From NCBI RefSeq assembly GCF_001653235.2, contig NC_035790.1, positions 3,472,001-3,536,000 on the forward strand: a stretch of DNA of 64,000 nt, written 5' to 3'. The notes under the pieces were generated by a model. It was not told where the DNA came from. It saw only the letters and a program-made list of their open reading frames with translations, and did not search any database. The first letter of the stretch is position 1; each line of letters begins with the position of its first letter. This document shows positions 36,934 to 49,644 of this stretch, in pieces. A program made the translations under genes and the position numbers. This stretch comes from Pochonia chlamydosporia 170 (taxonomy: Eukaryota > Ascomycota > Sordariomycetes > Hypocreales > Clavicipitaceae).

Positions 36934-38063
36934 ATGAAGTATTTCCGGGACACCATCATCACCACAATAATCATCGCCCTCATATCCACACTCATCAAAT
37001 ACACCAACCTCATAAAAATCTCCAAACCAACACCACAAACGCAACCGTTCTATACACCACCTTCTACACACCTCCTCACAACAGAAATGTCCGTCCCCCG
37101 CGCCATCCGCAAGGCCTTCCTTGCCGTGGAACAATCCGAAGGCGCAGGCGCCCGCGTCCGCAGATCCATCGGAACACCCCAGCTGCGCAACTTCTCCCCC
37201 TTCCTCATGCTGGACCATTTCTCCGTATCTCCCGGCGCAGGATTCCCAGACCACCCGCACAGGGGCCAGGAAACGATCACATACCTGCTCGAGGGGGCCA
37301 CCGACCATGAGGACTTTGCGGGCAACAAGGGCACATTGTACCCCGGTGATCTGCAGTTCATGACGGCGGGGCGAGGAATCGTACACGCAGAGATGCCGCG
37401 CAAGACGGAGGACGGGAAGCCAAATGTCGGGCTGCAATTATGGGTCGATCTTCCCGAGAAGCTCAAGTCTTGCGAGCCGCGGTATCGGGACCTCCGCGCC
37501 AACGAGATTCCAACTGTGGATGTGGATGACGGCAAGGCGACGATAAAGGTTATTTCCGGCCAAAGTCATGGCATCGATTCGGTCAAGGATCTGGCTTACA
37601 CGCCCGTATGGATCTTGGACGTGATTCTTCGTCCAGGAGCCAAGGTCACGCAGCCGTTGCCCAAGGGCTGGAACGCATTCTCGTATGTCCTCGAGGGAAG
37701 TGCTTGGTACGGTAAAGGTGACGACCGCACAAAAATTGAACAGTTCCACAATGTTGTATTTGAGCAAGACGGCGATGTGGTTCACGTCGAGACTGATGCT
37801 GATGCGACAAAGGATACCCGGCTTGGTACGTACCCTATTTCACTGCAACTCGACCCGTAACTGGGAGAGCATTTATACTAACTTGTTTGATAGTCATTAT
37901 TGCTGGTACCCCTCTTGACCAACAAGTCGTACAATATGGCCCATTTGTCCTCAATTCAAAAGAGGGCGTATACCAGGCACTGTACGACTACCAGACCTTT
38001 TCCAATGGCTTTGAAAGAGCAAAGGATTGGAAAAGCGAGATTGGAAAGCCCATGATGGGTTGA
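36934..38063 (+). CDS. pirin family protein (cupin), possible N-terminal membrane anchor
   Basis: Two exons, 36934-37825 and 37894-38063. Pirins are bicupin, iron-binding nuclear cofactors or quercetin dioxygenase-like enzymes. Counting from the internal Met at 37087, the expected metal ligands fall at H56 and H58 (DHPHRG) and H100 and E102 (GIVHAEMP), matching the human layout within one residue. The GRGIVHAEMP and LQLWVDLP blocks are textbook pirin. The open frame extends 51 codons upstream to an ATG at 36934. This adds a hydrophobic segment (about residues 8-28) that would act as a signal anchor or organelle-targeting sequence, giving 353 aa rather than 302. The extension is CA-rich and could instead be leader; both starts are plausible. 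Confidence 0.9.
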
Positions 38064-38819
38064 CGCTGAATCGGAACATGCCATGGAAGAAATGACGGGG
38101 CATACCGCCTTGACGTTATGAGTTTGAGCTGATGGGCTCATAAAAATGTATAATGAATTCTGTACACTAGATTAGCCATTCAATGTTATGAATACGAGTT
38201 CAAGTGTTTTGTCCCAACTCTCCAACTTAGACTGTGATCAGCATTGCTGAACCCTCGGGAAGCAATCTCACACAATCATAGCTATCATGTTTCTTGTAAA
38301 TGAGACGTCCCTACACTTGCACCACAACATGATTCATCATTTAAGCGAAGCCCAAAGTTGTAATTCCAAAAAATTATTGATTAATGTAGTATCTTAAGGA
38401 GAGCAAGAATGCCAGACCCCTGGAGAACTAGGCCAGATTGCCGGGGTATCATGAAAACCGCCACAGGCTAGCCACAATTCCGGGGTCACAGAAGTAACCA
38501 CGCCCTGACGAGACCTCTTTTATACCGAATTTTCTTTTCTTCATAAAACACGTTGCAAACCAGATTTCACCTCAACCTGCTCAATTCATCATCAACATTA
38601 TAAAAGGGACAGATAAACCATATGCCTCATTAACCCCTTGGTAACCGACCCTAAGATAACTCGTTGCCAGTCCAATCCTTTTGACAAGATCAATTAGGGA
38701 ACATGTGCCGCGCTAACAGAGATTGTGACATGGCTTGAGCATCAAGTATAAACGGGTATTATGTATCAAAAATGTGCAACGTAGAACATCAAAAAAGGTT
38801 GACTGAACAGATTTCCGTC
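38064..38819. other. intergenic region between convergent pirin and CFEM genes
   Basis: A 756-bp, comparatively AT-rich stretch containing only the 3' flanks of the two convergent genes. No frame, repeat or RNA structure could be supported. Confidence 0.5.
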
Positions 38820-39734
38820 TTAGATGAGGAGAGCAGCAAGACCGGCGGCGGCAAGGATGCCAGGGGCGGCAGTCATCTGGGCCTGGTTACGACAGTTAGC
38901 TTTAAGTAGGCATCAAGACAACCGCATTGCATCAACTTACAGCAAGGCCCTTGCTTGTGGTAGTGGTAGCACCGCCGCTTCCAGTAGTCTGAGAACCAGA
39001 ACCTCCAGTAGTCTGAGTAGAACCGGAGCCACCAGTTTCAGTGCCAGAGCCTCCAGTGGAAGTCTCAGAGCCAGAGCCGGTCTGGGTAGCACCAGAGCTC
39101 TCGGTGCCAGTGGGATTGCTCATCATAGTGGAGAGAGTCGTAACGACTTGAGAGCCGTTGGTGGTGTAGGTAACAACCGAGCCGCCAGAACCACCGCTGC
39201 CTCCGGTAATGGTAGAGGTAGCAACCGGAGTGGTAACGACCTTGCCATCCGTGCCAGTGGCCGTGCTGTAGATGGTGGTGACATGAGCGCCGCTGCCACC
39301 ATCACCAGTGTGAGTAGCACCGCTGTTACCACCGGTCTGAGACGAACCACCGTTGCCACCAGTCTGGCTAGCGCCACCGCTTCCGCCGTTTCCACCAGTA
39401 ACCTCGACACCGGCGCCCTTGCAAACTTGCATGCCATACTCGACGACCTTGTTGGCATCCTGTTGGCTGCAGATGGCGTGTGAACAGTCACGGAGACCGT
39501 ACATGAAGTTAGGGTTGGCGCAGAGGCACTTCAAGTCGCTCTGCTTGCAGCCGAGCTCCTGAGCCTTACCAGCGGCCATCATGTTATTGGCGCAGGTTTG
39601 CTGTGATGGTTGAGTTAGCCGTTGGTAGTCATAATAACGTAGGGACGAAGACTTACACCACATTGAGCAAGGGCGGCAACATCTTGAGCAACAGCAGCTG
39701 CGGCAAGAGAGAGAATGACGACTGCGGACTTCAT
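38820..39734 (-). CDS. CFEM-domain GPI-anchored cell-surface protein
   Basis: Three exons on the minus strand: 39734-39657, 39600-38941 and 38882-38820, giving 266 aa. Exon 1 is the signal peptide (MKSAVVILSLAAAAVAQ) and the first CFEM cysteine. Exon 2 begins QTC and completes the eight-cysteine pattern (CG-QTC, GC, SDLKCLC, DC, IC, VC), including the Asp that binds haem iron axially in characterised CFEM proteins. A Gly/Ser/Thr-rich stalk of about 150 residues follows. Exon 3 encodes only the C-terminal hydrophobic GPI-attachment tail (...PGILAAAGLAALLI). CFEM proteins act in haem/iron uptake, adhesion and virulence, but the specific role here is inference. The GPI tail is confined to its own exon, so retention of intron 2 would give a secreted form. 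Confidence 0.93.
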
Positions 39735-42700
39735 CTTTGCGGTGTTGGAATGGTTTTTGACTGGAGAACTGGCCGCTTTATTAGCTATCAGCTACTTATA
39801 CCATGGTAAAACAATGTGTCATGATGATTCCGACGTGCAAACGTCATTGGCATTCCACAACGTGCTTGTCGTGGGTGGTCGTTTATAGTGGGTGCGAATG
39901 ACTGAGATGTTGACGCCAAACCACTGAATTCCCAGAGACAAACTTGTCCCGCCATCTAAGCTGATGATGTCGGTCCAAATGTATCATGTGCAAAGCATTT
40001 CAGAAGCAGGCCATGAGCGACGACTCTGCACCGTGAGCAGACACATTGGGGACATCTTGACGAGAAGCACCAGGTGTGCGAGAAACCCTTCGGTCCTTGC
40101 TGAGTACATGATCATGCTGGCTCAGATCGATGTCGTCCTTTCATGGCCTGGTGATTCCTTGCACGGGGACCGTTGATTGAGGCCAGGGAGAAAAGCAGGA
40201 AATGGATCATGCCAATTGCGACAAGAGGGCAATAGCAACGTGAGGAATGGGTCCCAAGGTAGGGCAGAAGAGATCAGGAAGACGAGAGAAGTTTTGGAAC
40301 GTATTGGCTTACCCGTTGATAGTAGACTTGGAGAGAGATGAGTCTCGTTGACAAGGTAGTGCTTGAGGCTGAAGAACGAAGCGAGATCAGAGAGGAGTGA
40401 GGAAGAAAAGAAGAAAGCAAGGTCGGAACGGAGGAGGGCGAGAAGCGGCTTTATGATGTGGACGAGGGTGCTCAAGTGTGATTAAATGATTCTAGCTGTG
40501 AAAAGCAAGCACCAGTTGACGGGAGAGACGGCAGGCAGGAACAGATGGCCGGCAGCTGTGTGCCACCTGCTCGACATCTGGAGCTACTTTGACCGAGCAA
40601 CTCCAGTCTAGTCATCTTTCCAAGGTCCAGCAAGCTCCCAATTGGGGGACGGAGTACCCGACCTTGTCGCTGGCACCAGAAACCAGACACCAGACACCAG
40701 ACACCAGACAGCTCGACCTCGACCTCCATTCTTTCATCATCATCTCCCTGGGTTGTATTAGAAGGGAGCCACCGGGCAGGCCAGACCGCTTACACCGTCC
40801 CAGCCCAGCTCGACTCGACGAACATGGACCCGACATGACATGGAGCTGGCAACTCAAGGCAATACCTGGTGCAGCTGGCTGGCGCAAAGTGGGTGGGGCC
40901 ACATTGAATGGCCAGGTACCGACGGCGTATGTACCGATCTAGATCCCGGTAACTTTCCACCAGAAGTCAGTTGAAATGTTGGAGTTTGCTTGCTTGGGGG
41001 TCAAGGTCTGGTCAGGCCTGGCCCTGGTCCTGGCCCTAGGCCCAACTCTCTCGAGCCATCTCAGCTAGCTTCAATCGGGACCCCACCGCCACATACGCTT
41101 CTCAATCACTGTCACACACATCCACGCCCATGACTTCATCCAGAATGCCAGGGCGAGTTGGTCGCAAGATCAAACAAGTATTATTTAGGGAACGAGACAA
41201 TCCCAACTGCCTATGAGGACGAGAGCCTTGACAATCCACAAGATCGGAGGAAATCCACATCACGAAGGTGTTCATGATACGATACAGTTGGTTACAAGAG
41301 CTAATTACGTCTCCCGTGGGTATCAGTGGCAAACGGGACAGGCAATTGACCGCAAGCTCAACAGCTTGGACCCGGATCCTCGCCTCCAGCTGCATGTTTG
41401 GTGATCGGGTAGCACGTACCACCAGATACGGACTTGACACTTGAGTTTCCAAAGTTCGGGCCAACGACTCCCGCAATCAGAAAAGTGCATCGTGCACAGT
41501 AGCGAACGGGCCCCTCTTATCCCAAGTTTGGCGTCGCCGAGTGACCAGGAGTATGTTCACGACTCCTAGGTTGAGGAGACACCGCGAGAACCGCCGACGA
41601 AGTTATTCCCTTGATTGTTGTCTTACGTCACTTGCGGCGAATCGTTCGAAACCAACGTTTGAATTTCGAAGTCAAATCAAGCAGATACCCAATTACGAAT
41701 TGGCCGGCCCATCCCTAAATTAGCCACTGTTTACCTACCGCCAGCGCGTCAGAGCCCGGTGTCTTGCCTATTTTATTTTTTCATGGGGCAAGTTGATTGT
41801 GCAGGGCGAGGAGCCGGGAAAGCAGCGAAGTCTTCCCCACGATGCCTGTACCGACTGTGCGGTTATCCCTTGAAGAGCATGGGCACATCATTTCATCGCC
41901 CGCGAGATTCGCGGTTTCAGACACAGGTCGTTTGCTACGTACTCCAAACGGAGAATCCTGGTCCTATCGACTCCTGTCAAGACTGCCACTTGCCTCCACG
42001 CTCTGGTCGCCATCCACCACATCAACCAACAACAATAACTCTGTCATTCATATTTCGAGCAGAGTCAATGCCCAGATGGGATACTAGACGGAGTTGGACC
42101 ACGAGGACGCAATTTCATCTGGCGCAGGGAAGCAAGACACGGCAGACGCAGGGCACACAAGTGGAAGCACCTGGGTGTCGACGGTCACTAAACTGGCAAG
42201 ACTGGTTCCGCACGGGAAATGAGGTGTGAAGTCATTGCACACTCAGTAAGATGATGCCAAGCCTCGATCGATTGTGGGCAATCTGGTGGATCATCCATCC
42301 ACAGCTAGCTTGTTTTCCCCAGCGCGCCTCTTCGCAGCCTGGTTCAGCTGTGATACACATCGACCTCCCTTATTGATGCAAGTTTGACATCTTTTGGGAC
42401 CAACCAGACCCAAATCAAAATGGCTCATCTCACCAGACTTACTACCTAGGTAATTATCCCCCGCAAAGGGAACATTTGAAAGCTTCTTGCTACGCCACAA
42501 TAGCCACACACGAATCGTTCCTTGGGAGGCTCAACTGCATTTACCACGGTGTCACAGTGACCAAAAACTACAACGAACATAGTTAATATTCCTAATAGCG
42601 CTGATAGGAATTAAACCTAACCTCCGTTATGTCCCAGAAGATCTCGACCGCAACTACCGCGCATGTATATGCCCCTACGCGCCAATGCACCACACGGCCG

Positions 42701-45700
42701 AAAGCTGTCTACATCTAGACCTTGCTTACAAGAGAAGACATACTGAAGACACATCTAGGCCCTGATTCGCAGAAAAGAAAGTTCAGATTCAGGCTCTTGA
42801 AGAGGGTGACTTGTAAAAGTTGTAACTTCTGGGCCATTATCACAAACGAAGAGACTGATAGCGCTCAGGTGCCGTTGGGAATATTGAATCAAATCCAACA
42901 TCCATTTTAGCCAAGACGCTCACAGTGCCCGAGCAGGGTTTGCCTGGCATCTGACAAGAGCCGTAAGAAATACTGACTGTCACATATGATGAACTGTTTT
43001 CAGTGTTTAAAACCAGCGATTCACGCCGAACGAGATCAGAATGAAAATAAAGTCCCCTCACACCATAACAGAGAGACCACCTGTGCGAGGTACGGCTGCT
43101 AGACGCTGGATGATAATCCGCGCTTGAGGAAACGAGAATGGAGATTCGGGCAGAACCAGACCCAAAGGAGCATGACTTCTGTAGGGGATGTCTAGGACTC
43201 GATGATCATGATGATCAAGCTGGTAGATGCGCTGGGTTGGCTATAGCGCTACTACCGTACGACAAGCGAAATGTTTGATCATGGTCCCACCGTCGATGAA
43301 GACCGGCCATTGCTGCACGCCACAGCAGATGATCGACGCTGCATTTGCAGAGTGACCGTACTACTAAATACCACTGCAATGGGCTGTTGGACTGTAAATA
43401 TTGAAGCAGGCGCGGGGAGGTGGCTGGCAAGATGACTGACAGCACCGCTAACCGCCTCTCACCATCATGGCTTTATGAGAATTCGTCTGGTTATTCACCT
43501 TGATTTGCTTGAGGACACATTGTACCCGCTGTTCTGTGGCTGCCTTGGCGACGTCCCGTTCTCGAGACTGACCGACGTTTATCATATTCATGGCAAAATC
43601 AACAAAGAAATGAGCGTTGGTCTTGCCATGTCGGGTTCCGGTGCATTTTCATCAAGAGACTCTGTTCGCATTTCTATGACCAAGCCAGACAGCAAATGGA
43701 TGGGTGTCGAAATTGGCCCCCGCCAGGCGCCTGGGCTTCGAGCCGATCGACACAACCCTCCAGACCCAGACACAGTGCATATTGATCTCATCCAATCTGA
43801 ACAACCCCAGAGGCCAGGGGGGAGCCCTCTCTGAACCACGTCTGTGGCAGCAAAACAAAACTATAGCAAAGACCAGCAATTCTTATTGGCCAATGGATCA
43901 TGGACAAAGTTTGAGCTTTTCATTGTGATTGTGGGCTGGGCCACTTGGTTTAATTCTTGTCTCGAACAGCTACATCCGGCGCAAATGCTGGACTTCACGG
44001 CTTGGTGCTCACGACGATCAATGATACTACTGACATTGGCCCATCTGTTCCAGTCATCAATTATCAGGCTCCTGTACTAATTGCCACCAATCCGTCAGCC
44101 ATGGAAGGTCCTCTTTCGTCAACGATACTGTTGAGCTCGCGGAGCTCAAGCCAGGGGAGGAGACGCACCAGCCTCACCCAGATGTCGGTAGCTCATGAAC
44201 CGAACCAGGGTCTACCGTCTATTGACCCCATGTCGAGCTGGAACGCAATGGCCACTTCCATCGCTAGTGTCAGCCGGTGGAGGCCTTCTTGCAGGAGTCA
44301 TTCAGGTCTGGTGTTTCTGGGAATCAGCTCCTCCACAGTTGGGCACTGACTGGTGACTGGGGGATTCACCCAACATTGAACCATCAACTCTAGCCATTTC
44401 ATCAGCTTCTGGTGCATTATCTGCATTTTGAACGCAGTCCAAAGTCGTAACCTGGGCATTTACTGGCCTTGGTAAAGAGCTGAATATCCTTGACATGGCA
44501 CCGGGCCAAAACGGAGCCAAGTGATGAAGAGCTCAATTGCGATGACGGGTGTCGTCAACAAGGCCGTACATGTAGCATGGCCACGAGCGCCTTGATACCA
44601 AAGGACACGAGCTTGCTGCCATGACAACTGGTCTTGCGCGGTCTTCAACACCAGCCCTATGCATTCAAATGTCAACTTACCACCTGCGTCGTGGGCTTGT
44701 ATTCCAGAATCGTCAAGACTTCAAGGTTCATGTCGACATATCAACGGTGCCTGCCGCATCCATATCCTCGCCTTTATCCTGGACAGCAACCACTATTCGG
44801 CAACAACACCGAGAAGCTCCATGTCGCTTCCTATCCATGCCCTGTTTCCTGTGCGTGTATCAAGGCAAACCGGCGGCCGCAACCAATTTCTCGGCACCAC
44901 CACGCAACGCCTGCAAACACCTCCATGTCACTCGACAACACAGCACAAACGCCGTGAATTGACAGCCACGTAGCATCGACACGATTTCACCAGCATCACC
45001 AGCCTCAAACCGGTACCAACGACCAAAGTACCAAACCAACCTCATGCACCCGTGCATCCAGCGGCCCGCCAGCCGCCCAATGCCATCCCGTCGTGCAGCA
45101 CATGCATGACCCGACCCAAGCCTCAATCTCAACTCGAACTTGAGCAAGAATATTCCCGACTCTAGCAGGCCAAACAGGCAGTCAATCTAGCTTCCAACCA
45201 GCCTCACCTGCCAAAACCCAGGCAACGCCGTAGGCACTAATAACACGGCCACATCGACGACGTCATCGTCTTCATCCCAGCCACCATGCAAGCCCACCGC
45301 CTTTCAAACGATATCGGGTATCTCCATTCGGAAGCTTTTTGCCGCGACAGCTTCATGAAGCCATCTGAATTGCAAGCTCATCTATTCCATCGAAGACTGC
45401 AGAAACCCCCATTACCACACCACGTATGACAAGTAAGCGAGCCCTCGCAACGTCAGGTCGTACACACTGTTTGTGTACGGAGGACATGTCTCGTATCCAA
45501 TTTATTTGCTGTTACTCCGCTCGCCGTGTCTCACCTCCTTCCTCCCTGGTACATGTACTTTTATCCCATGACGTTTGTCTCGCGTTTGTCTTGGTGTGAT
45601 GTAATACAGACCAGCTAGCAGATCAGCTCACTGCACGACACGATTCTACGTGTAAACATGATACGCATGTCCTCGCGGTAACACAGCATAACCATTCTCG

Positions 45701-46055
45701 ACAACATCATTTTCGTAAAATTCATTATTGGCGCAACACTGATATATCTAGAAACGCGCCTCGAGCCGTCTCTCTAAAAATGATACAAACAATGATCAAG
45801 TTAAAATAAAATCAAATGCAGACCCTAACGAGAACCCATGACTTTCAACTATACATAATATCTTTCCCCGTGACTGTGTGCAAAAAGTAAAGAGCACGCT
45901 TGCACTCCTTTATAAACCAATCGACGTGATGCCCAGGAAAAACAACAAAACAAGTATTATCCGATATCAGCCTATCCGTCCCGTTATTCCCAACTCGTCA
46001 ACAATTCGTAATACACTCATCCCTTGAGGGAACACATGTTTCTTTAATCATCAAT
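39735..46055. other. 6.3-kb gene-free interval upstream of the CFEM gene
   Basis: No supported gene lies between the CFEM start and the RNR1 3' end. Overlapping frames at 44,620-44,973 in all three phases have no domain and reflect a stop-poor CA-rich stretch. An exact (ACCAGAC)4 array lies at 40682-40709. Positions 42,500-42,920 are AT-richer than the surroundings. I see no transposon termini. Confidence 0.5.
40682..40709. repeat. (ACCAGAC)4 heptanucleotide tandem repeat
   Basis: Four perfect ACCAGAC units, preceded by a fifth copy with one mismatch at 40675-40681. The same heptamer and its core CCAGAC recur singly across the non-coding parts of the window. Confidence 0.95.
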
Positions 46056-48965
46056 TTAACCACTGCACATGACGCAGGCTTCGGGGTTCTCAATGCTGCC
46101 TGTTATCATACAGTTAGCAAAGTTGTTATACGGTTCGACTGTCTTTTGACTAGACACTTACAAGCCAGAACAGCCTCAGAGTAGATATCCCGCTCACGAT
46201 CGCCGCTGTCGTCACCATCTTCAGACTGACCAGCACGCTTCGTACCGGGTTCAGTCAGCTCCTCGTCTTGGACGCCGTCTGCAGGCTCTGTGGGCAGGAC
46301 CTTGGGGCTGTCGCCATCATCGACATCCGCCTTCATGATGGCAGGCTTGCTGGGTGAAGCAATGGGCCGAGAGGCAGCCGCTGGTGGGGGAGTGGTGCTA
46401 GGAGTAGGGATGCCGTTGGAGCTGACAGACTTGTTTCCCTCCTCGGCCTTGAGGTGGGCGGAACGAGGAACAGCGGTCACGGAAGTCATGAAGCTAGTGC
46501 CTGCAGGAGCAGTTCGCTTCTTGGGAAGTCTCTCCTTGCCAACGTTGGCATCGGCAATCTTGAGGGCCTCCTGGTCAACGGTAAACTGGATAGGAGCGGC
46601 AGCAGCCTGCGTACGCAGGTAGTACATGCCAGTCTTGAGACCCAGCTTCCAGCCGGCAAAGTGCATGCTGGTAATCTTGCCCATGGAAGGGTCCTTCATG
46701 TGAATGTTGAGAGACTGAGACTGGTCAATGAAGGCGCCGCGGTCGGCAGCCATCTGGACAACCTGGCGTTGAGAAATCTCCCAGACAGTCTTATAGAGAG
46801 CCTTGATGTCGGCGGGGATGTTGGGGATGTTTTGAATGGAACCATTCTCAGCAATGATTCGGTTCTTCATGGCATCAGACCAAAGACCCATGTCGACGAG
46901 GTCCTTCAACAACCAGGGGTTGACGACCTGGAACTCACCGGCCAAGACACGTCGCTGGTAAATGTTGGAAGTGTAAGGCTCGAAGCACTCGTTGTTACCC
47001 AGGATCTGAGATGTGCTGGCAGTGGGCATAGGGGCCAAGAGCAACGAGTTGCGGATACCGTGCTCCTTGACCTGCTCCTTGAGGCTGTCCCACTCCCAAA
47101 GGTCGCTGGGCTTGACGTTCCACATATCGAACTGAAGAATGCCCTCAGAGGCAGGAGATCCCTTGAAGGTAGAGTAAGGACCTTGCTCCTTGGCCAGCTG
47201 GACTGAGGCAGTCAAAGCTGCGTGATAGACGGTCTCGAAGATCTGCTTGTTCAACTCACGAGCCTCAGGAGACTCGAAGGGCATACGAAGAGCAAGGAAA
47301 GCATCGGCAAGACCCTGGACACCTACACCAATAGGTCGATGGCGCATGTTGCTGTTGCGAGCTTCCACGACAGGGTAGTGGTTGACATCAATAATCTTGT
47401 TGAGATTGCGAACGACAACTTGAGTGACTTCGTGAAGTTTCTTAAAGTCATATCGACCCTCATTGTAGTCAACAAAAGCTGGCAGAGCAAGAGATGCCAG
47501 GTTGCACACAGCGACCTCATCAGGAGCAGAGTACTCGATAATCTCAGTGCAAAGGTTTGAGCTGCGGATGGTACCCAGGTTCTTCTGGTTGCTCTTCCTG
47601 TTGCAGGCATCCTTGTATAGCATGAAAGGGTTGCCAGTCTCAGTTTGAGCTTCGAGGATAGAGTACCAGAGCTTCTGGGCGCGGATAGTCTTGCGGCCCT
47701 TACCCTCACGTTCATACTTTTCGTACAAAGCCTCGAATTCCTCGCCGTAGCAGTCGGCAAGGCCAGGGCATTCATTGGGGCACATGAGGGTCCAGTCACC
47801 GTTCTTCTCGACACGCTTCATGAACAGATCAGGGATCCAGAGGGCAAGGAAAAGATCACGAGCACGGACTTCCTCCTTGCCGTGGTTCTTTCTCAAATCA
47901 AGGAACTCAAAGACATCGGCGTGCCAGGGCTCCAGGTAGATCGCAAAAGCACCAGGACGCTTGTTGCCACCCTGGTCAACATATCTGGCGGTGTTGTTGA
48001 AGACACGCAGCATGGGGATGACACCGTTCGAGGTACCGTTGGTACCAGCAATATAGGAACCAGTGGCACGGATGCGGTGGACGTTGAGACCAATACCACC
48101 AGCCATCTTGGAGATCATGGCACAGGTCTTGAGAGTGTCGTAGATGCCCTCAATGCTGTCGTCCTTCATGTCGACCAGGAAACAAGAAGAGAGCTGAGCC
48201 TGGGGAGTACCAGCATTGAAGAGTGTGGGAGAGGCGTGGGTGAAGAATTTGCTGGACATGAGATTGTAGGTTTCGATGACACGCTCAATGTTGTCTCCCC
48301 AGATACCAACAGCAACACGCATAATCATGTGCTGGGGTCGCTCGACAATCTTGCCATTGAGCTTGAGGAGATATGACCGCTCCAAGGTCTTGAAGCCAAA
48401 GTACTGATAGTTGAAGTCTCTGTCGTAGACAATGGCAGAGTCGAGCTCCTCTTTGTGTTTCATTACACACTCGTATGTGTCTTTGGAGATCATGGGCGAG
48501 GCACGATCGTTCTTGGGGTTGACGTAGTGGTACAGATCGCTGACAACAGAAGACCATTGCTTCTTGGTCTGCTTGTGCAAGTTGGAAACGGCGATACGAG
48601 CTGCCAAGATGGCGTAGTCGGGGTGGGTGACGGTCATGTACGCAGCGGTTTCAGCGGCCTGCAATGTGCGTTAGTGCAAAGTCTTTCGTCAGGTAGAGTT
48701 GAAGTCTGGTTGCTTACAAGATCGTCTAGTTGGACAGTGGTCACACCACCATAGACACCAGAGATAACCTTCTGGGTGATGGCAACAGGATCAACATGCT
48801 CGGTATCCAGGCCATAACACAACCTGGAGACACGAGCAGTGATCTTGTCGAATTGGACGCGCTCTTGGCGACCATCTGCAAACAAATTAGCCCAGTGATT
48901 CTTTGGGAGGTATCAATTGGCAACGCAAAGGAAGAATAATACGTACCGCGCTTTCTGACGAACAT
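46056..48965 (-). CDS. RNR1: ribonucleoside-diphosphate reductase large subunit
   Basis: Catalytic R1 subunit of class Ia ribonucleotide reductase, making dNDPs for DNA synthesis. Four exons on the minus strand: 48965-48947 (19 nt), 48875-48718, 48658-46162 and 46099-46056 (44 nt), giving 905 aa. The N-terminal ATP-cone (about residues 1-90) spans exons 1-3. Catalytic residues are present: C218 (SSCFLV), N427, C429 and E431 (N-L-C-T-E) and C444 (AVCNL), plus [11 protein letters not shown] with the radical-transfer Tyr pair. A low-complexity Pro/Ser/Glu-rich linker of about 120 residues leads to the redox tail ending CVMCSG (C900, C903). The tail is encoded largely by the last 44-nt exon. An MCB element lies upstream. 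Identity is certain; exons 1 and 4 were chosen by motif continuity. Confidence 0.97.
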
Positions 48966-49218
48966 GTTGACGAGGCCCCAAGGGTGGCGGGCAACAATGT
49001 GAATGCAAAGGGGTATAAAAGCAAAGTTAACTGCACGTGTCTACCAGAGCACAAGCAGCTGCCACAATCCACAAGAGCAGAGAAGATTTGGAACAAGAAA
49101 ATGTCGTCGACTACCCACAGGTTGGTTTGTGTAGAGAAAAGTCGAGAGAAAGAGATGCGTAAAGTGAGCAGAAGGACGTGGAAAGCCTTCTTAAGTGCGG
49201 CGCGTGTTTTTGCAGAGC

Positions 49219-49224
49219 ACGCGT
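49219..49224. promoter_or_regulatory. ACGCGT MluI cell-cycle box upstream of RNR1
   Basis: The hexamer ACGCGT lies about 254 bp upstream of the RNR1 start codon. MBF binds this element in yeasts to drive G1/S transcription of RNR genes. It is palindromic, so it has no strand. The match is exact; function in this fungus is inferred. Confidence 0.6.
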
Positions 49225-49636
49225 TACGCAGCTAGCGCGACAACAACGGCCGTGAACCTGGACATGGAGCCCATTAAACCGAGCCCCACTGTTTCGCACT
49301 GCTCTGCACGCACTGGACCTGACGGCTGCCTTCAATGTCAGCTTCAGCCAAGTCGCCCGAAACAAGGGCGATTTCTGTGCCAATCACGGCGTGAATGAGC
49401 CCCCTCGTTTCCCTAGTTACGCCGTCGATGGATCAAAAGATGGACGCAGTAATTATTGACGAGATGTTGATCCGAGTTCCAGTTGCAAATTTCGGAGCTG
49501 CGGTGCTTTCGGCTCGGACCAGAACGTTTGAAATTTGATGGTTTTGTTTGTTCACGAATCCACTTTCGCGGGGCACTGTGCATGAGCGCGCACCCCTGCC
49601 CATGTAGCCTCTTTACGGGCTCTCGTTGGCGCGGAG

Positions 49637-49644
49637 TCACGTGA
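49637..49644. promoter_or_regulatory. TCACGTGA palindromic E-box
   Basis: A perfect 8-bp palindrome containing CACGTG, the core bound by bHLH factors such as Cbf1/Pho4-type proteins. It lies 263 bp upstream of the TatD gene start and 672 bp from RNR1. Confidence 0.45.

Noticed and set aside
38824..39483. 219-codon frame antisense to the CFEM gene
   Set aside because: A shadow of the Gly/Ser/Thr repeat region; the coding sense is fixed by signal peptide, eight cysteines and GPI tail on the minus strand.
44621..44973. Three overlapping frames in all forward phases
   Set aside because: All three phases open at once indicates a stop-poor CA-rich stretch, not a gene.
46454..48376. Long frames antisense to RNR1 (46454-47206 and 47645-48376)
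   Set aside because: Complementary shadows of the strongly codon-biased RNR1 exon; no independent motif.
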